This document shows, piece after piece, positions 1-12,600 of a DNA stretch of 64,000 bases. Position 1 is the stretch's first letter. Each line of letters opens with the position of its first letter. The stretch covers positions 19,982,068-20,046,067 of the forward strand of contig CM073538.1 in assembly GCA_037074615.1 (NCBI GenBank), written 5' to 3'. Both the position numbers and the translations under genes were made by a program. This stretch comes from Leucaena leucocephala (Eukaryota; Streptophyta; Magnoliopsida; Fabales; Fabaceae). A model generated the notes under the pieces. The model saw nothing but the letters and a program-made list of their open reading frames with translations, searched no databases and was not told where the DNA came from.

Positions 1-1031
1 ATTAATAATATTACTAGTAACAAATAAACTTTAAACTTATATCTTTAAAACACATTTAACTAATTTAATTAAATTAAAAAAATTAATTTTTTAAAATAAT
101 TTAATTATCTTCCTTAACTCTCCCCCCCTATTCATACTCATTTATTATTAAGGGAATATGAATAGAAATAATTTTAAAAAAATTAAAAAATATAAAAAAA
201 TGTCTTATATTTGAAATTATAGTTATATAACACATAATATCTTAATCTTATTTCTTATATTCATATAGTATCATAATTTTATTTATAATATAATTTTACC
301 TATAATCTTTTTAATTTAGTACAATTTTACACAATATTTCTCAAATACTAAGAATTACACTATAAAATTGTATCATAAATAAAATTAGGATACTAAATAC
401 ATATAAAAAATAAGATTATGATATTAAATATTATATATAACTTATGATAACTCCCCAATTAAGGAGTATTATTATTTTGAGTAGCTAAGAATCTTAAAAA
501 CTGTGATACAGACACAAGGAAATAGTTCTGATATACATCGGTGACCAATGAGAACAAGCCAAAACCGTTATGCATTATATATATAACATATGACAAGTTG
601 TATCTTATAATGTACAGGAACCACTATACATCTCCGAGGAGAAAAAATAAAGGGGAAGAAATAATGGGACATTCGTGATTCTCCTACCCTCAAAAAACTG
701 ACAGCAACCAAAATTAAAAAAGAAACTAGTCTTGTAAAACCTCCCTCCCCCATCTCATAAAAAAATGAGGAGAAAGAAAGCTGAATGAGCTATAGTGTTG
801 ACCTAATGAATAACAATGCGGGATTTTGCTAGTCCAAAAACTCAACTTCCCAAATTATCAAACAATGAACTAACCGAACAACTATCAGAACCCATCACTG
901 TGACTTGCAATAACAAATCTCTTTCGGCTCTTCATACTGGTAGGTCAAAGTCCGGAACCGCTTTCGAGTTCGACGATGTTGACCCTCATGATAAAGCATA
1001 GTAGCTGCCTTGATTTATGGTAGGAACTGTC
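1..1031. other. 3' flank of the spatacsin-like gene, no further gene seen
   Basis: Bases 1-560 are extremely AT-rich with no sustained reading frame. Bases 560-1031 probably contain the 3' UTR of the minus-strand gene, but I could not fix a polyadenylation site. Confidence 0.5.
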
Positions 1032-4000
1032 TCACATTAAAGGAAGGTAAGCTCCACCATGACCTTTCCTCAGCACTAATGGCGCTGCATTGTCAGGTAC
1101 CTTATCCATTTCCTTCATGCATGCATTAATGACATCCCCAAATCCAGTTGCTACTGTACTCAACTGCACTCGCAACCTCAAATCTCTCGTCCGCTTCAGT
1201 AAGCACCGGAATGATCTTCCTAAATACTTGGCCCAATCAGCAGGCAACCCTCCTCCTGTGAGCCAAACTGAGAATTGAGATTGGTCCCCTCTGGCCGCCA
1301 CTTCAGCTCTATAGAATCTAGCTAAATCAATAAGCATCGAAGGTGGAAGAGGTAAAACGGAAACGAATTCGGCGACAAACTCTTCCATTACTTCAGGTTT
1401 GAGCATCTGGTTCCAGAGTACCAATGCCCACTCACCCGGCTGGTTAAGGCCATAAGCTTCGGCTACAATTAAAGCCTCCTGAAATTGAGTTTGCTCCACC
1501 AATGCTCTTCTAGCATTCGTTTCCGACAGATAAAGCCACTGAAAATCTGGCATTCGAATTTGAAGAGACAGGAGGGAAGCCTGAGCACAAGCCCTGCAAG
1601 TTTTATTGCCAGCATCAATAGAAGAGTGAACTTCAGCGGCTTCAATGAAATATCGCATGGCATCCAGCAAGTCTCCATTCTGGTCCTTGTCATAACGATG
1701 GAACCACTGTTCACACAATTGCTCTGCACGCGACTCTAAAATAGCGGCTGTCTCATGCTTCATGTCAAAATGGTTGTACACCTGTGAAGAACGTAAAAAA
1801 ATGATGAATAGAAAACACCACATGTTAATATAACCATCCCAGAAATTGGCCCAAAATTCTAGATGTTAAGCATCACTAACTGAAGGAACAGACAAACAGC
1901 AAGAGGATAGACGAGAACAACTTTCAGAGCTAATAGCCAAAACCTCAAGAAGAAAATTTATCTACTTTTAGGCTATGTTTGGATGAAGAGACAAGTGAGG
2001 GGAAAATTGGGGGGAGGGAATATTAGGAAAGAAAATGTACTAAAATAGTAAAAAAAAAAAAAATATTATTTTTGCGAATTTTCCTTCCTAATATTCTTTT
2101 TCTCCCTAATTTTCTTCCCATCCAAACATAGGGTTAGTCCATTCTTTAGAAAAGCTAATAACATGTATAGATAGAATATGCAAAAGAAAGTGCTGATAAC
2201 TTTGATATATTAAGTGCATTCGATAGAGGATTTCAATAACCCCTAAAAAAGACAATGAACTTTCCAAAACTGACCTCCATGGCCACCAAACAAGTTAGAA
2301 ACTAGACTAATCTTATATATAACATAAAAATTCTGATAAGCTGAACAAAGTGGCAACCCACGCTAGTTGCAATAAAGAGGTTTATTTTTGCAACGATCAA
2401 AGTTCCTGTCTCAGAATAAATTTCATCCCAGAAGCACTATTCTATCCATGTACTTTTCCACAGGCAGCTATAGACAAACTTGCCAATAGAGTAATACTAG
2501 AAGTGACAAATAATAAACATACCATAGCGAATGCATCGAGGTCATTAGGGTTGAAATGCTTAAGAGATGTAAGAACAGCCATTCTAAATCTGCTGATAGC
2601 CTCAGCGGTGACCGTATTTGTCGCTGCAGAGGCAGAATACTTCTGAAGAAGAAGATCCAATTGACCATTTTCTATAAGAATACCAAGAATAAAATTAAGA
2701 GCATAAAAATTTCCAACTCCCGTTATTAGGCGAGCCAAACACGAAAAATCACCCTCCGACACATAACAGTCAACCCTGGTTGCAGCAAGGGCTACAAGAA
2801 CATCAACTCCATCTAAGCAAGCGGATGATTTGTAGAAGTGATGAGACAGAATAAGAAGCTCAACCTGTAATGCCATTTTCATGGAAGAAAAACATCTTTA
2901 GCTATAATACAGGGGGAATAAGTCTGGCAAAATCACAAAGATGAATGTCCCAAATAGTTAAACCTTCACAAAGATTACTCTTAAATAGACAAAGATGAAA
3001 ACCACAGCAGTCCGAAATAAGGGTCTGCTAACTGATTACATTTGCATTAAACCAACCTAAAGTTGGAAAAGTTTTAACCTTTGGACTACACGTGAAAAAT
3101 CAAGTTATGTGACTACTTTAGTGGTCATTTGATCAATTACTCCTCTCACAATCACAATCACAACAAACCAATGCTTTCACTGTGTGCACGTACGCATACA
3201 TATGAATGTGCAGTGCATTAGGATAAACATGTCTAACTAACAACTTTTGATATGATACCTCACAGGCATGTGGAATTTCTTGTCCAGTAATCACCAAGCG
3301 CATTAAAGCATGCCCAATTTCAGGTTCAGAGGGGCAAAGTTCGGCCCATTTCAAGAAATCTGAAAACCTCCACAGTAGGGGAGCCGGCCCTTCCTCCTCC
3401 TTTTGAGAATCCATATAGCCTCCACGATGAGCAGCCAGCAACCCCTGGACAATATATATAAAGCACATCATCAGAAAACAAATGTTAATTATGGTAAAAT
3501 GAACCCTGATCAGCTTCACAAATTTGTTGAGAAATGCCCTTTCCAGCATTAGTAAAACCAACTTGTCAAGTAAGAAATAAGTGCCCTAAAGACACCAAGT
3601 AACAAATAAGATAACTTCATCAGCCAATTTAACTTTTCAACTCAGCATGTAAGCGACCCATAACAAACCCATCCATGAAACGATATAAAACATTTACCAT
3701 GCCATACCAGTGAAAATAATACTAGGTAACATAAAAAAACAAAGAAAGAAGAAATAGACCTTTAGGAAAGATTCTGCCAGTATTTGAGCAATACTTGCTG
3801 CTGGAATTGAATGAGTCTGCACCAGGAGGTTTGCCTCCTCAAAGGACTCTTGTGCTTTAAGAGAAAGCAGCTGTAGTAGTTCAATTGGTTGCTTGTTGAA
3901 TGCCTCAAAAAACGAGACGCCCAACTTGTTTGCAGCTTTTATAACTGCTATTATTCTCTTACATAGCCCTCGTCCACTTCCTTCAGGAAAAATGGCCACC

Positions 4001-6641
4001 AAACTCTCCAAAATCTAATATCAGATGTTCATAAAATGGCATTCATACACAGATCTTATCAATGATAAAGAAACAAAACACAACTACTAACACTCTATCA
4101 TATACCACAATATAGAGAAACTAGGAATATGGGAGGTAACCTGCAGTGGATCAACATTATGCTGGTCTCTCAGAATATCATATGACTGCAAAACAGAAAG
4201 CACTTCTTCATCAAGCATTGACATGGACACATTGCAAGGAGGAGTTGAGATAGCAGCAAGCTTCAAGGCTGCATCAACAAGTCTGAGTTCAGATGGTATT
4301 TGTCCTGGAGACAGCTTATACTGCAGTTGCTTGGCAGCAGTTATTTGCCCAAATTCCAACAAAGAAAGCACAGCCCTTTCTAGCTCTGCTGCTCCGACCT
4401 TTTCCTCCCACCTAGAAAAAGACATTTCCACCTTTAAGTTTTCTTCTTGCAACTGCAACTCATTTTTAAAACTCAAAGGACCAGAGCCATCATCAGCATC
4501 CGCTGATTTATCCACTGATTCCAGAGGTTGGCGTCTCGATGGCAAGTATCCTTTTGCCCTTCTTTTTGTCTTTGTATTTCCAGTAAAAGCAGTTGAAAAC
4601 CCAGCATCGACTGTTTGATTCTTGTTAGAAACTTGGTTATTTTCTTTGGACTCGTATTTTTCTACAGCTCTATTCTTCATTGTATTAATATGATTGTCCA
4701 TCTTTGCAATTATACTTGCAGTTCGGTCAATAATATTGGTATCATTCTTGTTAACAGTGTCCCTGGCGGAAATGGTGAAGTCTCCTTCACTCTTCATCTG
4801 AGTCTCTGACTCAACTGCTAAGAGCCATACTTTCGTCTCAATTTCACGCAGAAGGTGCAATGGACAGACTCTGAAAATTTTAACAATAGCGATAAATAAA
4901 GATGTTGTCTCAAGATTAAACAAATAATTCTGGATGTGTTCCTTACGGGTTAGATAGGCTTATCATCCCACTAAGCCATTGCAGAGAAAGCAAAAAAAGT
5001 TCATGAAGCTCCCATGCTGGAACATCTCTCTCAACAGCTTCTGCATGTTTGAGGAAAAATAACCCAGCCTGCAATCATTAAGAAAGAGATCAACTTACAA
5101 TAAAGCAAAGTAACATACGTAATTCATAGAATATAAGCCCCACTAGACCAAACGCACTTGAAGAGCAGGGAAGGAATATCTGATGAATAGTGTGTGGCAG
5201 TGGGCCCACAGAGCAGCTCTCTCCTCTGGCACATCCCAAAGGAACTCCTTCCATTCAGTTACCATAGATTCAGCCTAACATTTAAAAGAAAAGAAGAAAA
5301 AATTTATCAGATATGTTCAGAATAGTATTACTGATATTATTACAAGATGTCAGAGTACAAGGACATGCAATCACATTAAATGCTGGAGAATAAATTCAAC
5401 CATATGTTTCTAGACCAGATTTTAGATTTACAGTAAAGGCTAATAAAACTAAAATTTGAAACTTTTGGAGACTTCCCGAGTGCTTGTAAAAACAATAAAT
5501 TCAATACAAGAATCTCTAGTTCAATACAATAAACCTGATCAAATAACATGTTGAAGTGTGCCAAATTCACATTTGAATGACCGTAGCACTAAATTAAGCT
5601 AAAGTCTATCAAGCAATTACTGGTCTTTTTTAATTTTTTTTATGATAACAAAGTAAGCATTAAAGAGTCAATCAGGTCATTATCAGGGAGCTTATAGCAT
5701 TGACAACTACGATATTAAGATCTATTTCTACCAATCTCTTCAACAGAAAGTTTGTAAGAACAGCAGAGAAAATATGTCAAGGGTCTTTAGGAATCCCACA
5801 ATTCTGACTAATAAAGAATCAGATAGGGAAGACGTAGTGTCTAAACATTTAATAAATACATAACACGTCGTTTCAAAGATTTGCAATCTCCAAAATCCCT
5901 CCTGAGGTGTCTGTATTAAAATGCAACAAATGTTATATATGCCCACCATAGTAAATTAAGTTTAGGTAGATGAAAGACAGATCAAGATTTTCCTGATCTG
6001 TAGAAAATTTATGCAAAGCCGCTAGATCACACATCTGAAGTCATATCAGCTACAAAAATTAAGGAAACAATCAAATAGCATTGGCATGCATCTAAACAAG
6101 TTCGCTCATTATGGCTTCGAAATTGAATTCTTTGCCTCATTGAATCTAAACAATTTCGCTCATTATTCGTTACCTGGGATTCAGTAACATGATTCATAGC
6201 AGATTTTAATTGTCCACCGCTGGCCTCCAATTGTCTGGCCCAGTTCCTTGCCTGCTCCCAGTGCCTATTCTTTTCTAGATCATACAAGAGTGAATCATCG
6301 TCTGAAGTTTCATTTCCTAATTGCAGCTCACCATCCTTACAAAGTAAAGGCTCTGCTAAATTAATTTTCCAATAGCATTTTCTATAGTATGCCGATGCAT
6401 ATCCACCATCCCCAAAGTCAGTAGCAGCAAGAAGTTGCAGTAAGCATCTTTTTTCGTAAGGTGAGGGGCAAGTTGAAAGAACAGCATCAGCCGCTTTTGA
6501 AGCAGTAGAACTGATCCATGACGTCCCAATTTGCCCTTCTCTTCCTACATTAGCCTGTAAGTATGTCTGATCTTCCTTAATCCTGAGAGAGAAGGAGCCC
6601 AAATGTGCTGAAGCTTCAGATAGGCGCATTTGAGAAAATGC
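1032..6641 (-). other. Spatacsin-like gene, coding exons 18-25 (conserved C-terminal part)
   Basis: Exon model: 18 6641-6174, 19 5274-5158, 20 5068-4947, 21 4870-4141, 22 4014-3760, 23 3444-3259, 24 2864-2523, 25 1781-1032 (with stop). Together they encode roughly the last 990 residues. They include the highly conserved stretches WKEFLWDVPEER (exon 19), SRWEEKVGAAELERAVLSLL (exon 21), GQEIPHACE (exon 23) and RKGHGGAYLPLM (exon 25), which identify the Spatacsin_C region. Exon 21 also has a basic, low-complexity linker (KTKRRAKGYLPSRR) that may be disordered. Confidence 0.92.
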
Positions 6642-9600
6642 CTGAAAAAACATATACTTCCACATGAGCTTAATGTTATTGAACTTGAAGCTAAAATCAA
6701 ATTGAACAATGCCAAGAAACTTTGATCAAGACAATAATATATATTGGAAGAAGGCACGTCACATGCCAGCTCCTCACATGCAGGATAGCTACAGAAGGCA
6801 GTGTGGAAAAGGACGGTGGCCAAATATGAGTGTTGGCCGACCAGAACCTCCTGAACACATTGAAGGGGCACTTGACTCCATGTTCTCCATGGCACTAAAA
6901 TAGGAAGACTTGCTTCTAAACATTGGAGAAGAAAAGATTTTGCTGTTCAATGCAGCAACTTCATGCGAGGCTTATTCCTTCTTGACTTGGGTGGCCATAG
7001 CTCGGCTAAATTAGGTTAAACCGAGGATACAAGCCAAAAGCTTCAATACCATGTAAGATTTTAGAAAATAATAAAAGCTTAGAATGGGTGTACTTATTTG
7101 AATGAAATTGAAGGCTATAGGGACTGTGGCAACGATTTTGCCACTAGAATCCCATAAAATTAGCAAATAAACCATGAATTATGGCAATAATTTGCCATAA
7201 AAATCCCAAGACATAAGGCACAAAGTCAGTAAGAGCAATGAGGGCAAATTTCTATATCCTATATCTATATATATAAACCTATAGCATGCTACATTGCAAA
7301 CAGTGCAGCTTATTCTTCCTAGTTTCTAATAATTATATGTAGAAAAATACCATTTCAAACACAATAAACAGATGCAGGATCTACAATAGACAAATCATTT
7401 TGACAGCATTTAGCAACAACTGTATGTTACCTCGTGAATAATGACATCTTGTTTTCAATGACAGCTGTACGTGTCATTAGAGTTAGTTAGAGGAGTGTTG
7501 CTTAGTTAGATAACTCTACTAGTATAAATATGGGAATTAGCGAATGTATTAACGGTCTTATGAAATAATAAGTTCATTTCCCTTTACTTTCTCTGTTATT
7601 CTCTCTCTCACAAGACTCTGTACCAATTGGTATCAGAGCCGGCCATTTGGCCACTGCCGCAAGTGCTCGCCAGAAAATCCATCCTCACTCTGGTAATAGC
7701 ACCAGAGACTCGGTCCTCTGAACGATTAAGTTATGTTGAGCGACGTTTAGATTTGTGTGATGCTTTGGTGGAAAGTAATCATGTCCGCCTGAAGCAAAAT
7801 TCGTCTGATATCAGTGAATAGAAGCAACCAGTGGTCAGGATCGAGAATTCCTTATAGAAATTGTCCGGCATGATTGCAAACTTGACGAAGCAAGGTGAGC
7901 ACAACGGCAGTTCCTATGGTAGCTATCACTGGAATGCGAATCTCCAGTTTGGCACCTACACGCGATCGCAATCTCAGGAAAACACACCGACGGAGGAATC
8001 GATGAGACGTTCAAGATTCAAAAGCAATAAGAATGCGGAAGAGTTGAGGAGGAATTCAAGATTCAGATAGTCATGCTATGCAAGAACGCGCTGCTCGTGA
8101 TCGGAAAACTTCGTCTTTGTTCGCTGGTTGTAATGGGAATTATGGGTCGATTAGGGAATCTACGCTACTGAGCCCAAAGCTAGCCCAACTCCGGAGGGTC
8201 TTGCTTCAGAGAAACCCAAATCGCAGACCCAAAATCCATCCCGCGCTCCTCCGCCTGCGTTCTCAGGGTTTTCAACAGCTACGATGGCTCTTTCTGATAG
8301 GGACCTTGCATGGGCAAAGTCCCACATCGGGTAGTATGGGCTGCTTGATGGGGTATTTAAGCTCTTAGCTCTCCCTCCCTAACAGCTAGCTTTTGGGTAG
8401 GGATGGAAACAGGCCAGGCGGCCTGTCAGGGGCCTCTGGCCTGGCCTGCATTAGGCCTGGCCTGCATTAGGCCTGGCCTGTTTAGAAAAATACACAGGCT
8501 CAGGCCTGTTTGAAAGCCTGTATTTCTTAAGAGGCCAGGCTCTGACTTCTTACGAAGCCTGTTAGGCCTGTCAGGCGGCCTGGACCTGTTAGTCAAAATT
8601 TATTTAATATTAAAGTGTAATAAATGGGTGTTAAACCTACCACATATTGAACACAATACAAGAGTCAAACCATTAAACTAATATGTATTATTATACATTT
8701 TATTCTTGAATTTTATTTTAATAGGCCTGTTAGGGGGCCTATTATGAGGACCTATTACGAAAGCCTGTTATGAAGGCCTGTTAGGTAGCCTATTAATATA
8801 ATTAAAAAAATCAAGCTTTTTAAACAGGCTTCAGGCCAGGCCAGACATTTATACAGGCCAGGCTTAGACAAAAAAAATAGCCTATAACAGGCCACAGGCC
8901 AGGCTCAGGCCGAATTAACACTTAACAGGCCAGGCCTGTTAAGGCCAAAGCCTGGCCTGGTCTGGCATGTTTCCATCCATACTTTTGGGGATGGGCTCTC
9001 CAAGGGTTTGGATACCTATCAATGGTATCAGAGCTGGTTGTCGACCAAACGAAAAGGGCTACCTGCGGAGGGGCTGACCGGCGATCGCCGATCCGGCCAA
9101 GGGCCGAGTGAAGCGCCGTAGTGTGGAGCCGCTGGGACGTCGGCTTTCCGGGGAGGGTGTATTGATAGGGACCTTGTATGGGCAAAGTCCCACATCGGGT
9201 AGTATGGGCTGCTTGATGGGGTATTTAAACTCTTGGCTCTCCCTCCCTAACAGCTAGCTTTTGGGGATGGGCTCTCCAAGGGTTTGGATACCTATCACTT
9301 TCACTATCCGACCCAACCGCCATTATTGCCTCTTCGCATCCGATTCGAAGAGCCACCGATCAGAAATTCGGAGAGCCTTTGCTAAGGAGCGAAAGTTTCC
9401 TTTATATCCTCTACATTCTTCTGTTTCTGATTCTATGTTCAGTGGAGTGCCATTAATGACATGTAGTATTGTGATGGCAATGCCAATTGTGAAGACCTCA
9501 AACTTTGACATCCATAATGTGCAAGAACGCAATGGAAGCACGCTTACCACACCAGCATCAGAAATGAGAAGCAGCCGTAAACATTTGCTGGTCACTAGGC

Positions 9601-12600
9601 TTCAAACAAGCCAATATTCGAATCTGGCTTTGAATCCTAAATCACAGGTTTATCCAAATTACAGCCTAAACCCAACGAAACTGAAGATTACTAATCAAAA
9701 TTCTAGGCTATTTGGAGCTACAAAGTTAAGCGACTGTTTGCTTTAAGTGTGGACAAATATCCACCTTACCCATAGTTCTTTCTTCAAGGATGTTTTCTGC
9801 ACGGAATCTCCACTTTTGGCTCGCAATGGAGATTTCATATGGCATCGATGGAAGGTTCGACCCATTCTTTTAGTAGCATGGAACCACCAAAGCATAATGG
9901 ATGAACCCGGTATTAGAGATGCTACAGTAACAATCATGACTAGGTGCAGCTTCCTTGTCTTCCTCATTGTTTCTTTTTTTTACAAAAATTTTTGAAAAAA
10001 GGTTGGACTCACCCACAATCCAAGGGCAGGGCGAAGTCTCCCTTCCTCCTAGGCGATACCAATGTCGAGCAGAGTGAACTGTCTATTACCCTCAGACGTA
10101 AACCTAGGCATCTAGGAGCTAAGATGCCTCCCCAAGTGCCGCGACTGGAACCACAATAAAGTGGTACTCCCCAGGGTTTAAACACACTCCAAATAGTCGC
10201 ACGTCTCACCCCTTCGCCAACTGAACCCACGGATGATGGGTTTGTCTTCCTCATTGTTGTTTTGTCCATTGAGTCTAACTTCTTCCCTGTGTTTGAGTCC
10301 TAATGCCTTGAAAATGGAGGTACTGAGGTTTTACATTAATAAAGTGAAGTCAAATGGTCAAGCACGCAATTCAAAAGGGTCTGAGAACTTTTGCTTTTCC
10401 TTCAACTCTCCTGTCACCCATGCAAAGTACTACCTCTCTGATGACCAGACAGCTCTTGGATACTGTGTAGGTACTGCTGTCCAGCTGTTTCCCATAGACA
10501 CTAAAGAGGGCATTGTTTCGGCCTATACGTAATTATTTGAATTTAACAGAGCTGGGCTTATTTGGAATGTGGAAATGGGCCTTTCCTACAATGGATTAAT
10601 GTTGCATTCACGGATTCAATAAGACTTCATATCTTTTTAAAAAAAATTGTGTAAAAAAAATACATATCTGGAGGGAAGGTGATACGCTCCCAAACAGATT
10701 TAAGTTGACCTATTCAAGGAGGGTTAAACGTGGCAGAGAGAAAGCAGATAGGGAGTAATGGTTTTTCAATATTTTTATTATTGTTTCTGTTAACAAATTT
10801 CAGTTGAGAAATAAGTGGGATTCCCCACTTCAACGTTAGCATTAGTTCCAGATTTAGTGGTGATTGTTATCTTTTATCATATTCTCTTTCCTGTAATTCA
10901 TTATAAAGAGGCTCATCAGCTTCAGGAATAAAGACACGATTTCCAGAATTTTACTCACATTGGAGATTCTCCTCTTGGTCTTATAGAGAGTATTGCGAGA
11001 TACTTGCAATTCTTCCTATTAGAAGTTCCCTGCGCATCCCTTGTTTCTTCCTCTTCTATCATTTTCTGATTCTGCTTCTATCAATTGGTATCAGAGCCAT
11101 GGTTGAAACTAGATCTTCCCGTCAAACCAACCCACCTGAAAATACTGAAACCCCTTTCGCAGGTGATAGTGATCCTCTTACCACAATAGCTGCGCGACTG
11201 GAAAATATTGAGGCGTTGGCCAACCGAGTAGCCTCTCTTGAGGCTGCATCTGAGAGAAGTCGTAGAGGCACCCATCGTTCGCATTGGGAAGCTGACAGCG
11301 AGGACGACCTTGAACCCTCCCATAGGCGCCAAATGCCTTACGCCAGAATGGAATTCCCGAAGTTTAGCGGCGGTGATCCACGAGGCTGGATATTGAAGGC
11401 AGAGAAATTTTTTCGGTACCACAATACCCCAGAAGACTCGAAGGTAGATATTGCATCAATGTACTTGGAGGGCGACGCGCTTGATTTGTTCTCTTGGGTG
11501 AATAATGAACGCACTATAGTATACTGGGATGAGCTGGTAAAGGCCCTCCAAGAAACTTATGGACCTCCGGAATACCAAAACCCAGATGAGTACCTGTGTA
11601 GCATTCGTCAAACAGGTACAGTAGCGGAATATCGCTCTGAGTTCTCTCGCAGGTCTTCACGAGTCAAAAATTGGCCAGAGCACTGCTTGCTGGGTGCTTT
11701 CATAAATGGTCTTCGAGATGAGTTGAAAGCAGATGTCCGATTACACAGACCCCGGACGGTATATAGGGCTTCTAGTTTGGCCCTGGAATATGAGAATAAA
11801 TTGAAACTAATGAGTGGGCCCAAGCCCAATAGTTTCTCCTCTCAACATCGCCCTAACCCGACTCTTCCCAGAAATGCTATGATAGATCCCTCGGTGTCCA
11901 AGACTCTGGTGACTCAAGTGCAGCGCAGTAACTCAGCGACGGTGGCAAGGCAAACACCCGTTGAGCTTGAACGACAGAGAAGGAGAGATAAGGGGCTATG
12001 TTACCGTTGTGGGGAGACTTTTCGGCCTGGGCATCGCTGCAATTCCAGTTTCTCACTCATGGAAATTACTGAAGAAGATGAGGAGCTAATTCAGCCACTT
12101 GCCGAGGACGATAACGAGGACTCACTGGGGTGTGTTGAAGCAGAAATCTCTTTCAACGCCATCCTAGGTAAGTCTTCAGCGTCCACTATGAAGCTGAAAG
12201 GTGCGGTGAAGGGGCGAAGCGTTCTGATTCTGGTGGATAGTGGATCCACCCATAACTTCATATCGGAGGCATTGGTTGATGAATTAAGTCTAGCTGTCCA
12301 GAATGTTCAATTGTTTGGAGTTCAAATTGGGAATGGTAGTACCGTCAAATGCAATCGTTTATGTCCAAACCTTGAGGTAAACGTCTCAGATTTAATCATC
12401 AAGCAGGACTTTTTTCCTTTCTCCCTCGGCGGTTCTGATCTGGTGCTAGGGATTAAATGGTTAGCATCACTAAATACTGTTGAAGCCAACTGGAACAAGA
12501 TGTTCATGATTTTTTGGGTGGCTGGAAAAAAATATAAATTGCAGGGAGTAATGTCCGAAACCAACAGCCCAGTAAGTCTCCAAAGCTTAGTTTTAACACC

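Larger units (their letters stand above)
8295..9297 (+). mobile_element. TRIM (terminal-repeat retrotransposon in miniature), split by a MITE
   Basis: The LTRs match: 8295-9021 (135 bp-class LTR interrupted by the MITE at 8398-8981) and 9163-9297 (135 bp). They start TGATAGGG and end CCTATCA. The internal part is only 141 bp, with primer site TGGTATCAGAGC at 9023 and a purine tract GGGGAGGGTG before the 3' LTR. Perfect 5 bp target duplications CTTTC flank it (8290-8294, 9298-9302). It has no coding capacity. It was inserted into the gag remnant of the outer element. Confidence 0.9.

Noticed and set aside
6545..6895. 116-codon minus-strand frame in the intron between exons 17 and 18
   Set aside because: The flanking exons join directly in phase, and spatacsin orthologues I recall have no extra segment here. 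No good acceptor/donor pair brackets it in frame. It is probably a chance frame, though an alternative exon cannot be excluded.
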